64,000 bases of DNA, taken from assembly GCA_019116285.1 (NCBI GenBank), contig DXBX01000089.1, forward strand, positions 1 to 64,000, written 5' to 3'. The notes beneath the pieces are model-generated. The model did no database searches, had not been told where the DNA came from, and saw only the letters and a list, made by a program, of their open reading frames with translations. The stretch is from Candidatus Bacteroides merdigallinarum. Lineage in GTDB: Bacteria > Bacteroidota > Bacteroidia > Bacteroidales > Bacteroidaceae. A program made the position numbers and the translations under genes. Positions 8,783 through 20,096 of the stretch are shown here, one piece after another; position 1 is the stretch's first letter; each line of letters opens with the position of its first letter.

Positions 8783-9631
8783 ATGAAAGATGTACGATTG
8801 AACAATGGTGTAATGATGCCGGCCATCGGCTTCGGCGTTTTCCAAGTTCCTGTCAGTGAAACGGAACGTATCGTAAGCGATGCCATCGAAGTAGGCTATC
8901 GGATGTTCGACACAGCCTCTGCTTATTTCAACGAAGAGCAGTTAGGCAATGCCATCCGACAGAGCGGCATCCGGCGCGAGGATTTTTTCATCACCACCAA
9001 ATTGTGGGTGCAGGATTATGAATACGATGACGCACTCCGTGCCTTTGACAAGTCTTTGAAGTTGCTCGGACTTGATTATATTGACCTCTACCTGCTTCAC
9101 AAGCCTTATGGCAATTATTACGCAGCATGGAGAGCCTGCGAGCGGCTTTACAAGGAAGGTTTTATCCGCGCCATTGGCGTAACCAGTTTTTCCAATGAAC
9201 GGCTGCAAGACCTTTTCCTGCATAATGAAATAAAGCCTGCCGTAAACCAGCTTGAGACACATCCGTTTTTCCAGCAGCAAGCCGCCAACGCATTCTTGCA
9301 GAAAGAAGCCATCCAACATGAGGCATGGGCGCCGTTTGCCGAAGGACAGAACAACATCTGGAACAATCCCATACTGAAGTCCATCGCGGAAAAACACGGA
9401 CGGACGGTAGGCCAGGTCGTTCTCCGCTGGCTGAACCAACGCAATGTGGTGGTCATTCCCAAGACCGTACGCAAAGAACGTATGGTGGAGAATTTCAACA
9501 TCCTCGATTTTACGCTTACCGAACAAGAGATGGATGCCATTGCCACGCTTGAAACCGGGAAAAGCCCGATTTATGACGACATGGATTTGGCAACGGTGAG
9601 AGGCATCGGACTGCACAAAATACATGATTAG
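8783..9631 (+). CDS. Aldo/keto reductase
   Basis: MKDVRLNNGVMMPAIGFGVFQV, GYRMFDTASAYFNEEQLG, YIDLYLLHKP, VIPKTVRKERMVENFNI. Start moved to MKDVRL. Confidence 0.93.
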   Translation: MKDVRLNNGVMMPAIGFGVFQVPVSETERIVSDAIEVGYRMFDTASAYFNEEQLGNAIRQSGIRREDFFITTKLWVQDYEYDDALRAFDKSLKLLGLDYIDLYLLHKPYGNYYAAWRACERLYKEGFIRAIGVTSFSNERLQDLFLHNEIKPAVNQLETHPFFQQQAANAFLQKEAIQHEAWAPFAEGQNNIWNNPILKSIAEKHGRTVGQVVLRWLNQRNVVVIPKTVRKERMVENFNILDFTLTEQEMDAIATLETGKSPIYDDMDLATVRGIGLHKIHD

Positions 9632-9664
9632 GACAAATCTTCAACTTATTAAAAGAATAAAGCT

Positions 9665-10531
9665 ATGCAAACCGTAAGATTGAACAATGGAGTGGAGATG
9701 CCGATACTGGGTTACGGTGTTTTCCAAGTATCACCTGAAGAGTGCGAACGCTGTGTGCTTGATGCCATCAGCGTAGGTTACCGCCTGATTGACACCGCGC
9801 AGGCTTATTACAACGAAGAAGGCGTAGGCAACGCCGTAGCGAAATGTGGCGTGCCCCGCGAAGAACTGTTCCTTACTACCAAGGTGTGGATAACCAATGC
9901 CGGAGAAGAAAAGGCGGCTGCCAGCATTGATGAATCGCTGCGCAAGCTGCGGACAGATTATATCGACTTGTTGCTGATCCATCAGCCTTTCAGTGATTAT
10001 ACGGGCACCTGGCGGGCGATGGAGAAAGCCGTGCGCGAAGGCAAGGTTCGTGCCATCGGACTTTCCAATTTCTATCCCGATCGTTTTGTGGATATGGCGG
10101 AATATGCAGAGATTAAGCCTGCTGTAAATCAGTTGAAGGCCAATGTATTCAGCCAGCAATGGGATGCCGAAGCAGAAATGAAGCCTTACGGCACGCACAT
10201 TATGGCTTGGGGACCTCTGGCACAGGGTGACCCCGAATTGGAGAGTAATTCCGTCCTGAAAGCCTTGTCGGAAAAGTACGGGAAGACTCCTCAACAAATA
10301 GCTCTGCGCTATCTCATACAACGTGACATCATCGCCATTCCCAAGAGTACTCACATCAAACGTATGGAGCAGAATTTGGATGTTTTTGATTTTGCGCTTA
10401 CCTCGGAGGAGTTGGAAAGCATCCGTCCGCTGGACAAGCCGCAGGATTTCCGCTGGTCGCACCGCAATCCGGAACTTGTCAAGTTCTTGTGGAATTACGA
10501 CAAGCAGTTTAATCCGGATAATAAAAAGTGA
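9665..10531 (+). CDS. Aldo/keto reductase (tandem paralogue)
   Basis: MQTVRLNNGVEMPILGYGVFQV, YRLIDTAQAYYNEEGVG, YIDLLLIHQP, IPKSTHIKRMEQNLDVF. Confidence 0.94.
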   Translation: MQTVRLNNGVEMPILGYGVFQVSPEECERCVLDAISVGYRLIDTAQAYYNEEGVGNAVAKCGVPREELFLTTKVWITNAGEEKAAASIDESLRKLRTDYIDLLLIHQPFSDYTGTWRAMEKAVREGKVRAIGLSNFYPDRFVDMAEYAEIKPAVNQLKANVFSQQWDAEAEMKPYGTHIMAWGPLAQGDPELESNSVLKALSEKYGKTPQQIALRYLIQRDIIAIPKSTHIKRMEQNLDVFDFALTSEELESIRPLDKPQDFRWSHRNPELVKFLWNYDKQFNPDNKK

Positions 10532-10710
10532 ATGCTTGACGAGGAAACAGAATAGAGACGGTGCTTGCAGAAGAAAATTATAAGTTTATTTTGTTAGCAC
10601 CGTTTCTCATTCCCACAAAGATTCCTCCTGCCCATCTTCCTGTTTCCGGTGAGGAATACGGTTTGGTGAAATTCGTTTTTCATATAGGTATAAGAAAAAA
10701 ACATTGCCGC

Positions 10711-11277
10711 TCATAGTTCGTCCAGTCCCTTGCGCTTCTTGTCCTTGGACTGCTTGTAGGCACTGGGCGTGAGTCCGGTGACCTGTTTGAACTGTGCGCT
10801 GAGGTAGGCTGCACTGGAATAGCCTAGCCGGTCGGCAATCTCGTTCAGCGTCAGTTCGTTGTAAGTCAGCAGTTCCTTGACGCGCTCTATCTTTTGGATG
10901 ATGAAGTATTTCTCGATAGTGATGCCGGTCTCTTCGGAAAAGAGCTTGCTCAGTGTGCTGTAGTCCTTGTGCAGCAACTCGGAAAGATACCGGGAAAGGT
11001 TGGCGGAGGGAGCCTGTTGGCGATAGTGAACCAACTGTATGACGGCATCCTTGATTTGTTCAGTCAACCGGGCGCGCGGATCTTCCAGCAGCTCGAAGCC
11101 TTCTGCTTCCAAGGCTTGTCGGAGACGGTTGCAAAGAGTATCGTCCACCTCTTCTTCGACTTTGGCCATGCCGAGTTCCACGGTCACGGGGTGTAGGCCT
11201 AGGGCGGTGAGGCAATCCGTCACCGCCCGGATGCAGCGGGGGCAGACCATGTTTTTGATGTGGAGGGTAGTAGTCAT
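10711..11277 (-). CDS. HMA-domain / AraC-type HTH fusion regulator
   Basis: MTTTLHIKNMVCPRCIRAVTDCLTALG (CxxC HMA) followed by AraC HTH (LTLNEIADRLGYSSAAYLSAQFKQVTGLTPSAYKQ). Start at MTTTLH. Confidence 0.85.
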   Translation of the reverse strand: MTTTLHIKNMVCPRCIRAVTDCLTALGLHPVTVELGMAKVEEEVDDTLCNRLRQALEAEGFELLEDPRARLTEQIKDAVIQLVHYRQQAPSANLSRYLSELLHKDYSTLSKLFSEETGITIEKYFIIQKIERVKELLTYNELTLNEIADRLGYSSAAYLSAQFKQVTGLTPSAYKQSKDKKRKGLDEL

Positions 11278-11369
11278 CAGCAATCTTTTCTTCTGCAAAA
11301 GTATGAATAAACTTTGGGAATCTTTCTTTCTCCGGATGAATTCTCTTGTGGAAAAGCTTTTATAGTTAG

Positions 11370-12677
11370 TTATGGTTGGAAAGCTTTCCGAGTGATTCCC
11401 CGTGCCAGTCCTGTCTGCACAGCTCCGCGCATGGCCAGGTAGAGCAGGAAAGCCAGCCATAAGGCATGGTTGCCCCAGGTATCCCGCAGACCAAAGTAGC
11501 ACCCGAAGAAGCAGAGAGCCGCTACCGCCATGGCTACCAGCATGCCTCGCGTGGCCGTGGCTCCGATGAAGACACCGTCCCAGACGAATGCCGCCACTCC
11601 GGCCAAGGGTATGGCCAATGCCCAGAAGAAATAATCGCTTGAGGCTGCGATGACTTCCGGCTCATCCGTCAGGAGGCTTAGGAAATTGTTTCCACCCAGT
11701 GCGTAGGCTGTGGTAAAGAGAATAACCATGCCCGCTCCCCACACGAACAGTCTGCGTACTGTGTGGCGGAAGGCGTTGGGATTCCGGGCACCGATGTAGC
11801 GTCCGCTCAGTGCTTCGCCTGCATAGGCAAAGCCATCCATTACGTAGGAGAACAGTGTGAATAGCTGCATCAGCAAGGTGTTTACCGCCAGTATGATTTC
11901 CCCTTGCTCCGCGCCGGCAGAGGTGAAGAACAGAGTCACTGTCACCAGGCAGAGCGTCCGCAGAAAGATGTCACGGTTCACGCCGAAGAAGCGCTGCATG
12001 GCTTCGCGTTGCCACAGACCTTGCAAGCGTTGGTGTCGCAGGTGGCCATATTGTCTGAACCATAGGAGAAGTCCCATCCCGAAACCTGCCCATTGGGCTA
12101 TCAATGTGCCCAGGGCTACACCTTCCACCTTCATGCCTCCCATGTAGACGAAGGACAGGCTGGCCACGATGTTCACCACGTTCTGCGTGATGGCCACGGC
12201 CATCGGGATACGCGAGTTCTGCATGCCGATGTACCAGCCCGTCAGTCCATACAGGCCCAGCATGGCCGGTGCGCCCCAGATGCAGATACGGAAGTAGGTG
12301 GTAGCCAATTCCCGGATTTCTTCGGTAGGATGAATGAAAAGGAAGGCACCCCGTACAATGGGAGTTTGCAAGGCTACGAGCAGCACGGCAATCAGCAAGC
12401 CAAGTCCGATGGCCCGTACCAGCAGGCGGAATACCTCCGCAGAGTCCTGCCGTCCGTAGGCCTGGGAGGTCATACCGCTGGTGCCCATCCGCAGGAAGGC
12501 GAATATCCAGTAGATGATGTTGAATAGCAAGCCTCCCACGGCAATGGCACCGATATAGGCGGGATCGCCCAAGTGTCCCACGATGGTGACATCCACCAGT
12601 CCCAGCAGGGGCACGGTGATGTTGCTCACGATGGAGGGCAGGGCGATGTGGAGTATCTGTCGATCGATGGTTTTCAT
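11370..12677 (-). CDS. MATE-family efflux transporter
   Basis: IALPSIVSNITVPLLGLVDVTIVGHLGDPAYIGAIAVGG and multiple TM segments; DinF-like. Confidence 0.92.
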   Translation of the reverse strand: MKTIDRQILHIALPSIVSNITVPLLGLVDVTIVGHLGDPAYIGAIAVGGLLFNIIYWIFAFLRMGTSGMTSQAYGRQDSAEVFRLLVRAIGLGLLIAVLLVALQTPIVRGAFLFIHPTEEIRELATTYFRICIWGAPAMLGLYGLTGWYIGMQNSRIPMAVAITQNVVNIVASLSFVYMGGMKVEGVALGTLIAQWAGFGMGLLLWFRQYGHLRHQRLQGLWQREAMQRFFGVNRDIFLRTLCLVTVTLFFTSAGAEQGEIILAVNTLLMQLFTLFSYVMDGFAYAGEALSGRYIGARNPNAFRHTVRRLFVWGAGMVILFTTAYALGGNNFLSLLTDEPEVIAASSDYFFWALAIPLAGVAAFVWDGVFIGATATRGMLVAMAVAALCFFGCYFGLRDTWGNHALWLAFLLYLAMRGAVQTGLARGITRKAFQP

Positions 12678-12678
12678 G

Positions 12679-13437
12679 TCAGAGTATATATTGCACTTCC
12701 TTGAACAGATAGCTGCGTTCCTTGCCTGTCTCGTCTAGCAAAATGTAGCGGCCGTCCGGGTCTACCCGAAGCAGGCGGGCGATGAAACAGCCGGAGGCAT
12801 CTTCATAAGGATGCCATCCTTCGCGGCGAAACAAAGCCTGGTCATATTGACGGGCAATTTCTTCTTCGATACCGCTGTGGTTGTCTCGGAGGGCTTCGTA
12901 GTATGACTGCAGGCGCGTCAGGATGTCATTCAGGATATTCCTGCGGTCGTGCTCCTGTCCGGTGATAAGTCTCAAGGATATTGGGTTGGGGGCATTGCTA
13001 CGGAAAATCTCTTGGTTGACGTTCAGCCCGATGCCCACGATGCTTCGGGCGATGCCGCCGGCGTTGAGTTCGTGTTCAATCAGCATGCCGCATATCTTCT
13101 TTTCCTGCCAGTAGATGTCGTTGGGCCACTTGATGCGGATGTCGTCCGTCCATGTGTCCAGCGTCTCCTTGACGGCCAGTGCCGTAAGTTGGGAGAGGAT
13201 GAACTGTTGCTGGGGGGGAAGGAACGTAGGATAGAGCACGAGGCTGAACATCAGGTTCTTTCCTTTTTCCGATTCCCAGGTATTGCCCCGCTGACCTTTA
13301 CCGGCGGTCTGGTAGTCGGCGCAGGCGGTGGTGTACTCAGCCACTTGTTGCCGGTCGCAGAGTTGGGTCAGGTAGCGGTTGGTGGAATCGGTTTCCTCCA
13401 GTAGGATAAGCGGAAAGGTGTTTGTTTCTTTATACAT
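12679..13437 (-). CDS. birA: Biotin--[acetyl-CoA-carboxylase] ligase
   Basis: EETDSTNRYL, GKGQRGNTWESEKGKNLMFSLVL, IKWPNDIYWQEKKICGMLIE. Confidence 0.93.
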   Translation of the reverse strand: MYKETNTFPLILLEETDSTNRYLTQLCDRQQVAEYTTACADYQTAGKGQRGNTWESEKGKNLMFSLVLYPTFLPPQQQFILSQLTALAVKETLDTWTDDIRIKWPNDIYWQEKKICGMLIEHELNAGGIARSIVGIGLNVNQEIFRSNAPNPISLRLITGQEHDRRNILNDILTRLQSYYEALRDNHSGIEEEIARQYDQALFRREGWHPYEDASGCFIARLLRVDPDGRYILLDETGKERSYLFKEVQYIL

Positions 13438-13443
13438 AGTTAT

Positions 13444-13824
13444 TCAATTGAACAGGGGAGAATCGAATGCATCCTCAATGTGGGTTATTTGGAAATGGTC
13501 CGGTTCGCCCACCACCTCCATGATGTCAAACCGTATGCGCGCATCGATGGCGTGCATTTTGACATATGCGTCTGCGGCTACCACGATATGGCGTATCTTT
13601 TTCCAGTCCACTGCTTCGTGGGGTTCACGGAAGTCAGTGTTCCGTCGGGTTTTCACCTCTACGAAGGCGATGATATCGTCTTTTGTGGCTACGATGTCCA
13701 ATTCCAGGCGATTCTTGCGCCAGTTGCGGTCCCGGATGATGTAGCCTTTCCGTGTCAAATATTCTACGGCGGCATCTTCTCCGGCTTTCCCGAGGATTTT
13801 GGGGTTGGTTTGAGGGGCAGTCAT
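13444..13824 (-). CDS. YraN/UPF0102 family endonuclease-like protein
   Basis: GKAGEDAAVEYLTRKGYIIRDRNWRKNRLELDIVATKDDIIAFVEVKTR. Confidence 0.9.
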   Translation of the reverse strand: MTAPQTNPKILGKAGEDAAVEYLTRKGYIIRDRNWRKNRLELDIVATKDDIIAFVEVKTRRNTDFREPHEAVDWKKIRHIVVAADAYVKMHAIDARIRFDIMEVVGEPDHFQITHIEDAFDSPLFN

Positions 13825-13907
13825 TCTATTCTTTTTAATTCTTGGGCGCAAAAGTAATTTTTTTGTCTTATCTTTGCCGCCATTATTAACACAAACAAGA
13901 TATTTTT

Positions 13908-15041
13908 ATGAAAGCACAGACCACCTACCTCGCCTCGAAGCCGCACTACGAGATACTGGACGGCCTGCGTGGCGTGGCCGCGCTGATGGTGATTATTTTC
14001 CATCTCTTCGAGGCGCATTCAGGAGGCAACCATTTGGTTCAAATCATCAATCACGGCTATCTGGCTGTCGATTTTTTCTTTATGCTCTCCGGGTTTGTGA
14101 TAGGATATGCCTATGACGACCGTTGGGATCGTATGACCTTGGGGACTTTCTTCAAGCGTCGTATCATCCGGTTGCACCCCATGGTCATCATGGGGAGTGT
14201 CGTGGGAGCCGTGTTCTTCTATTTCCAGAAGTCCGATACGTGTTTCCCGCAGATAGCAGACACGCCCGTATGGATGCTCTTGCTGTTGATGGTGTGGGGT
14301 GCCACGTTGCTTCCTCTACCGTTGAAGTGGGACGTACGAGGCTGGACGGAGATGCACCCGTTGAACGGTCCGGCCTGGTCGCTCTATTATGAATACATCG
14401 CCAATATCCTTTATGCCTTGTTTGTCCGTCGCTTCAGCAAGACGGCGCTCACGGTGCTGGTGGTTCTTGCCGCTTGCCTGACGGTCTATCGCAGCCAGAC
14501 GGCTCCTTTGGGCGACATGGTAGGAGGCTGGGCCTTGACGTGGGAGCAGCAATATGTGGGCTTCACCCGTCTGTTGTATCCCTTCTTCGGAGGCTTGCTT
14601 CTGTCCAGGTTGGGTTGGCTGATCCGGTTGAAGAAGCGCGCCTTCTGGTATTGCAGCCTGCTCATCGTGGTGATGCTCTCCGTGCCCCGCATCGGTGGGG
14701 AGGACGGCTTCTGGATGAACGGGCTTTACGAGGCCTGCTGTATCCTCTTCGTCTTCCCGCTCATCGTGTCGATGGGAGCCGGCGGCAAGGTGACAGGCAA
14801 GCACTCCACGGCCATCTGCAAGTTCCTGGGCGATATTTCCTATCCTATCTATATCACGCACTATCCGCTGGTGTATGTCTACACGGCATGGGTATGCAAC
14901 ACGGGAGCCGGCATCAAGGACGGCATTCCTTACATGATTCTGGTCTTCGTAGGTGCCGTGGCCTTGGCTTATGCTTCGTTGAAGTGCTATGATATGCCGG
15001 TTCGTCGCTGGTTGACAGATCGTTTCCTTAAACGAGCTTGA
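13908..15041 (+). CDS. Acyltransferase family 3 (OafA-like) membrane protein
   Basis: YEILDGLRGVAALMVIIFHLFE, GYLAVDFFFMLSGFVIGYAY, many TM segments. Confidence 0.9.
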   Translation: MKAQTTYLASKPHYEILDGLRGVAALMVIIFHLFEAHSGGNHLVQIINHGYLAVDFFFMLSGFVIGYAYDDRWDRMTLGTFFKRRIIRLHPMVIMGSVVGAVFFYFQKSDTCFPQIADTPVWMLLLLMVWGATLLPLPLKWDVRGWTEMHPLNGPAWSLYYEYIANILYALFVRRFSKTALTVLVVLAACLTVYRSQTAPLGDMVGGWALTWEQQYVGFTRLLYPFFGGLLLSRLGWLIRLKKRAFWYCSLLIVVMLSVPRIGGEDGFWMNGLYEACCILFVFPLIVSMGAGGKVTGKHSTAICKFLGDISYPIYITHYPLVYVYTAWVCNTGAGIKDGIPYMILVFVGAVALAYASLKCYDMPVRRWLTDRFLKRA

Positions 15042-15510
15042 AGCGCATCCGCCAAACCTTCCGCTCTTCATCCCAGTCATGGCTGAGGATGCGGAAGGTG
15101 CCTATCTCTGCTGTATTCTCTACGTGAGCGCCGATGCAAAGACATTCGTCGTAGTCTCCCACGTGTACCACGCGCACCGTTTCCGAAGCATCCTCCGGCA
15201 GACGGGCCAGGTCGAAGCGGCCGCGGGCCTCCTCCTGGGTGATGTATTCCGTGGTGACGGGCAAGTGACTGGCGATGACCTCATTGACAGCATTTTCCAG
15301 TCTTTGAACCTCCTCGTCTGTAGGACGGTGATCCAGCCGGTAGTCTAGCTTGCTTTTCTTACGTTCGATATGTGCCGAGATTGAGCGTCCGCAGCCGAAG
15401 AGGCGTATCATCGTCTGGTTGACAATGTGCTCGCAGGTGTGCATGGGGCGATGCTCTTCCTTGTTGTGTGCATTCAGCACGGGAGTTTCAGTGGTTTTCT
15501 TTTCTTCCAT
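15028..15510 (-). CDS. AlaX-like alanyl/threonyl-tRNA editing (SAD) domain protein
   Basis: HTCEHIVNQTMIRLFGCGRSISAHIERKKSKLDY... ECLCIGAHVENTAEIGTFRI. Start at MEEKKTTE. Confidence 0.75.
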   Translation of the reverse strand: MEEKKTTETPVLNAHNKEEHRPMHTCEHIVNQTMIRLFGCGRSISAHIERKKSKLDYRLDHRPTDEEVQRLENAVNEVIASHLPVTTEYITQEEARGRFDLARLPEDASETVRVVHVGDYDECLCIGAHVENTAEIGTFRILSHDWDEERKVWRMRFKLV

Positions 15511-15596
15511 AATGACTATAAATAAAAAGGTATATCGCTGCAAAGATACGCAAAAATGCCGAATGCTAAACAAGGCTTTGAGCTTTCCAAAGAGGC

Positions 15597-15680
15597 ACTT
15601 TGGCGGCCTCAAGAGGGACTTTAGCGATGTGGACAGCTACTTGGCTGGTGCGGACGTGGACTTTATCCCCGCTCTGGGGC
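15597..15680. repeat. Degenerate 21-bp periodic repeat, ~4 units
   Basis: actttggcggcctcaagaggg / actttagcgatgtggacagct / acttggctggtgcggacgtgg / actttatccccgctctggggc, starts at 15597, 15618, 15639, 15660. Confidence 0.55.
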
Positions 15681-15805
15681 TTTGTGGAGGGGGTAGTGGG
15701 ATTTCTTGCAAGTCAGAAATCAGTTTTTTTGCATTAAAGGACTATTTTTCAAAGAATAATGCGTAACTTTGCACCCACATTTTTAAAAGAGTTTTTGCGA
15801 CATAT

Positions 15806-17470
15806 ATGATAGAAGGATTTCAAACTCCCGATTACGTTTTTGCAGCCAGTTGGGAGGTGTGCAACAAAGTGGGCGGCATCTATACCGTCCTGTCGACGCA
15901 GGCTAATACCCTGAAAGCTAAGTTTGGAGACAAACTGTTTTATATTGGTCCCGATGTATGGCAAGGGAAGGAAAATCCGTTGTTCATAGAGTCTGATAAT
16001 CTGTGTGCTACGTGGCGCAAACATGCCAATGAGAAGGACGGTCTCTCCGTCCGTGTGGGCCGTTGGAACATTCCCGGCGAGCCGATAGTCATCCTGGTTG
16101 ATTTCCAATCTTTTTTCCCTTATAAGAATCAGATATATACAGATATGTGGAACCGCTATCAGGTGGATTCCCTGCATGCGTATGGCGATTATGACGAGTC
16201 GTCCATGTTCGCGTATGCCACGGGACGGGTGGTGGAGAGCTTCTACCGCTACAACCTGACGGAAACGGACAAGGTGATATTCCACGCACACGAGTGGATG
16301 CTGGGCATGGCTGCCCTCTACTTGCAGACGAACGTGCCGGAGATTGCTACCGTGTTCACCACACACGCCACGTCCATCGGACGCTCCATCGCGGGCAACA
16401 ATAAGCCCCTGTATGACTATCTCTTCGCCTACAACGGCGACCAGATGGCCGGAGAGTTGAACATGCAGTCCAAGCACTCTATCGAGAAGCAGACGGCTCA
16501 CTATGTGGATTGCTTCACGACGGTAAGCCAAATCACGAACAACGAGTGCAAGGAATTGCTGGACAAGCCTGCCGATGTCGTCTTGATGAACGGTTTCGAG
16601 GATGATTTCGTGCCGAAAGGAGCTTCCTATGCCGGCAAGCGGAAACGTGCCCGTGCCTTGATGCTGCGCCTGGCTGATTGTCTGCTGGGGCAGGAGTTGG
16701 ACGACGATACACTGATCGTGGGTACCAGCGGACGCTACGAGTTCAAGAATAAGGGCATCGATGTGTTCCTGGAAGCGTTGAACCGTCTGAATCGGGATAA
16801 GAACCTGCAGAAGAAGGTATTGGCCCTGGTCAGCGTGCCCGGTTGGGTGGGCGATCCCCGCGAGGATCTGTTGCAGCGTTTGAAGAGCAAAGAGAAGTTC
16901 AATACGCCGCTGCAATGCCCTCTCATTACGCATTGGTTGCATGATATGACGCACGACCAAGTGCTGGACAAGTTGAAATATCTGGATTTGAACAACCGTC
17001 CGTCGGATTCTGTGAAGGTTATCTTTGTGCCCTGCTATTTGGACGGGCGGGACGGCATTGTCAATAAGGCTTATTATGATATCATGCCCGGCCTCGACCT
17101 CAGCGTCTATCCTTCCTATTATGAGCCGTGGGGCTATACCCCGCTGGAAAGCGTGGCCTTCCACGTGCCTACCATCACTACCGATCTGGCAGGTTTCGGC
17201 CTCTGGGTGAAGAGTTTGCGTGGCCAGCGTGGCATCATCGAGGATGGCGTGCAGGTGTTGCACCGTTCGGATTATAACTATTCGGAAGTTGCGGATGGCG
17301 TGAAGGACACCATTTCGCTGTTCTCTTCGAAGACTCCGGACGAAGTGAAGGCTATCCGCAAGCGCGCCGGTCAGGTGGCCGAGCAGGCTTTGTGGAAGCA
17401 CTTTATACAATATTATTATGAGGCATACGACATTGCCTTGCGCAATGCGATGAAACGCCTCTTGGGTTAA
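15806..17470 (+). CDS. Glycogen synthase, GT3 (eukaryotic Gys-like) type
   Basis: [65 protein letters not shown]. Confidence 0.92.
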   Translation: MIEGFQTPDYVFAASWEVCNKVGGIYTVLSTQANTLKAKFGDKLFYIGPDVWQGKENPLFIESDNLCATWRKHANEKDGLSVRVGRWNIPGEPIVILVDFQSFFPYKNQIYTDMWNRYQVDSLHAYGDYDESSMFAYATGRVVESFYRYNLTETDKVIFHAHEWMLGMAALYLQTNVPEIATVFTTHATSIGRSIAGNNKPLYDYLFAYNGDQMAGELNMQSKHSIEKQTAHYVDCFTTVSQITNNECKELLDKPADVVLMNGFEDDFVPKGASYAGKRKRARALMLRLADCLLGQELDDDTLIVGTSGRYEFKNKGIDVFLEALNRLNRDKNLQKKVLALVSVPGWVGDPREDLLQRLKSKEKFNTPLQCPLITHWLHDMTHDQVLDKLKYLDLNNRPSDSVKVIFVPCYLDGRDGIVNKAYYDIMPGLDLSVYPSYYEPWGYTPLESVAFHVPTITTDLAGFGLWVKSLRGQRGIIEDGVQVLHRSDYNYSEVADGVKDTISLFSSKTPDEVKAIRKRAGQVAEQALWKHFIQYYYEAYDIALRNAMKRLLG

Positions 17471-17502
17471 CGAATTATATTTATCACTCAAGTTATCATA
17501 CA

Positions 17503-20067
17503 ATGAAGATTAAAGTTAGTAATGTAAACACTCCCAATTGGAAAGACGTGAATGTGAAATCTCACATTCCCGCTGAATTGGAGAAACTGTCTGAATTGGC
17601 CCGCAACATTTGGTGGTCATGGAATTACGAGGCTACCGAATTGTTTAGAGACCTTGATCCTGCCCTTTGGAAAGAAGTGGGTCAAAACCCGGTTCTCCTG
17701 TTGGAGCGTATGAGTTATGCAAAGCTCGAGGCTTTGGCCAATGATAAAGTCATCTTGCGCCGCCTGGATGCTGTCTATTCCAAGTTCCGCAACTACATGG
17801 ATGTGGAACCCGATAAGAAGCGTCCTTCCGTAGCCTACTTCAGCATGGAGTACGGCCTGACGCATGTACTTAAAATATATTCCGGTGGTTTGGGCGTATT
17901 GGCTGGCGACTACCTGAAAGAGGCTTCGGACAGCAACGTCGATATGTGCGGCGTGGGCTTCCTCTATCGTTATGGCTACTTCACGCAGACATTGTCCATG
18001 GATGGTCAACAGATTGCCAACTACGAGGCACAGAACTTCGGACAGTTGCCTATTGACCGCGTGCTGGACGAGAATGGCCAGCAGGTCATCGTGGATGTTC
18101 CTTACTTGGATTATTATGTTCACGCTTATGTTTGGCGTGTCAATGTAGGTCGTGTATCTCTCTACTTGCTGGATACGGACAACGACATGAACAGCGAATT
18201 TGACCGTCGCATTACGCACCAGCTTTATGGTGGCGATTGGGAGAATCGTCTGAAGCAGGAAATCCTGCTGGGTATCGGCGGTATCCTGACGCTGAAGAAG
18301 CTGGGTATCAAGAAAGATATCTATCACTGCAACGAGGGACACGCCGCATTGATCAATGTGCAGCGTATCTGTGACTATGTGGCCGAAGGCTTGACCTACG
18401 ATCAGGCCATCGAGCTGGTACGTGCCTCTTCGCTGTACACGGTACATACGCCGGTACCTGCCGGTCATGACTACTTCGACGAAGGCCTCTTCGGCAAGTA
18501 CATGGGCGGTTATCCCCAACGCATGGGTATCAGCTGGGATGACCTGATGGATCTGGGTCGCAACAATCCGGGCGACAAGGGCGAGCGTTTTTGCATGTCC
18601 ATCTTTGCTTGCAACACGTCTCAGGAAGTCAACGGCGTAAGCTGGCTGCACGGCAAGGTGTCGCAAGAGATGTTTGCTCCCATCTGGAAGGGTTACTTCC
18701 CCGAAGAGATGCACGTGGGTTATGTGACCAACGGCGTACACTTCCCCACATGGAGTGCTACTGAATGGAAACAGCTCTACGGCGCTCACTTTGATGAGAA
18801 CTACTGGTTCGACCAGTCCAATCCTGAATATTGGAAGGCTATCTACGAGGTGTCCGACGAGGAAATCTGGAAGACCCGCATGCAGCTGAAGAACAAGCTG
18901 ATTGACTACGTGCGCAAGTCCTACCGCGAGACGTGGCTGAAGAACCAGGGCGATCCCTCGCGCATCGTATCTCTGCTGGACAAGATCAATCCGAATGCCC
19001 TGTTGATTGGCTTCGGTCGTCGTTTCGCTACCTACAAGCGTGCACACCTGCTTTTCACCGACCTCGATCGTCTGGCCAAGATTGTGAACAATCCTGACTA
19101 TCCCGTACAGTTCATTTATACCGGTAAGGCTCACCCGCACGATGGTGCCGGTCAGGGCCTGATCAAGAAAATCATTGAAATCTCCCGCCGTCCGGAGTTC
19201 TTGGGCAAGATTATCTTCCTAGAGAACTACGACATGAAGCTGGCCCGTCGCCTCATCTCCGGTGTGGATATCTGGTTGAACACGCCGACACGTCCGCTTG
19301 AGGCTTCTGGTACGTCCGGTGAGAAGGCACTGATGAACGGTGTTGTCAACTTCTCCGTATTGGATGGCTGGTGGCTGGAAGGCTATCGTGAAGGTGCCGG
19401 CTGGGCATTGACCGAGAAGCGTACGTACCAGAATCAGGAATATCAGGATCAGCTGGATGCCGCTACCATCTACAGCATCCTCGAGCAGGAAATCCTGCCG
19501 TTGTACTACGCCCGCAACAAGAAGGGCTATTCCGAAGGCTGGGTACGCACCATCAAGAACTCCATCGCACAGATTGCTCCGCACTACACGATGAAGCGTC
19601 AGTTGGACGACTACTACAAGAAGTTCTATAACAAGGAGGCTGAACGTTTCAAACTCCTGGCTGCCAACAACTATGCCAAGGCTAAGGAAATCGCAGCCTG
19701 GAAGGAACAGGTAGTTGAGAAGTGGGATAGCATCCAGGTCGTATCGTGTGAGAAGACCGAGGAACTGATCAAGGGTTCCATCGAGAGCGGCAAGGAATAC
19801 ACCATCACCTATGTTGTAGACGAGAAAGGCTTGGACGATGCCATCGGTCTCGAATTGGTAACAACGCATACCGGCGAGGACGGCAAGCAGCATATCTACT
19901 CTGTAGAGCCGTTCAGCGTGGTTAAGAAGGAAGGTACGCTGTACACATTCCAAGTGAAGCATAAATTGGAGAATGCCGGCAGCTTCAAGGTGGCTTACCG
20001 TATGTTCCCCAAGAATCCGGACCTGCCTCACCGTCAGGACTTCTGCTACGTTCGTTGGTTCTATTAA
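17503..20067 (+). CDS. glgP: Alpha-glucan (glycogen) phosphorylase, GT35
   Basis: [58 protein letters not shown]. Confidence 0.95.
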   Translation: MKIKVSNVNTPNWKDVNVKSHIPAELEKLSELARNIWWSWNYEATELFRDLDPALWKEVGQNPVLLLERMSYAKLEALANDKVILRRLDAVYSKFRNYMDVEPDKKRPSVAYFSMEYGLTHVLKIYSGGLGVLAGDYLKEASDSNVDMCGVGFLYRYGYFTQTLSMDGQQIANYEAQNFGQLPIDRVLDENGQQVIVDVPYLDYYVHAYVWRVNVGRVSLYLLDTDNDMNSEFDRRITHQLYGGDWENRLKQEILLGIGGILTLKKLGIKKDIYHCNEGHAALINVQRICDYVAEGLTYDQAIELVRASSLYTVHTPVPAGHDYFDEGLFGKYMGGYPQRMGISWDDLMDLGRNNPGDKGERFCMSIFACNTSQEVNGVSWLHGKVSQEMFAPIWKGYFPEEMHVGYVTNGVHFPTWSATEWKQLYGAHFDENYWFDQSNPEYWKAIYEVSDEEIWKTRMQLKNKLIDYVRKSYRETWLKNQGDPSRIVSLLDKINPNALLIGFGRRFATYKRAHLLFTDLDRLAKIVNNPDYPVQFIYTGKAHPHDGAGQGLIKKIIEISRRPEFLGKIIFLENYDMKLARRLISGVDIWLNTPTRPLEASGTSGEKALMNGVVNFSVLDGWWLEGYREGAGWALTEKRTYQNQEYQDQLDAATIYSILEQEILPLYYARNKKGYSEGWVRTIKNSIAQIAPHYTMKRQLDDYYKKFYNKEAERFKLLAANNYAKAKEIAAWKEQVVEKWDSIQVVSCEKTEELIKGSIESGKEYTITYVVDEKGLDDAIGLELVTTHTGEDGKQHIYSVEPFSVVKKEGTLYTFQVKHKLENAGSFKVAYRMFPKNPDLPHRQDFCYVRWFY

Positions 20068-20096
20068 TCGTTTGCGATAGCATATAACTTAACTAT

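Noticed and set aside
15749-17503. 584-aa minus-strand ORF antisense to glycogen synthase
   Set aside because: Shadow ORF; the plus-strand product has clear GT3 motifs and the antisense translation has no recognisable domain.
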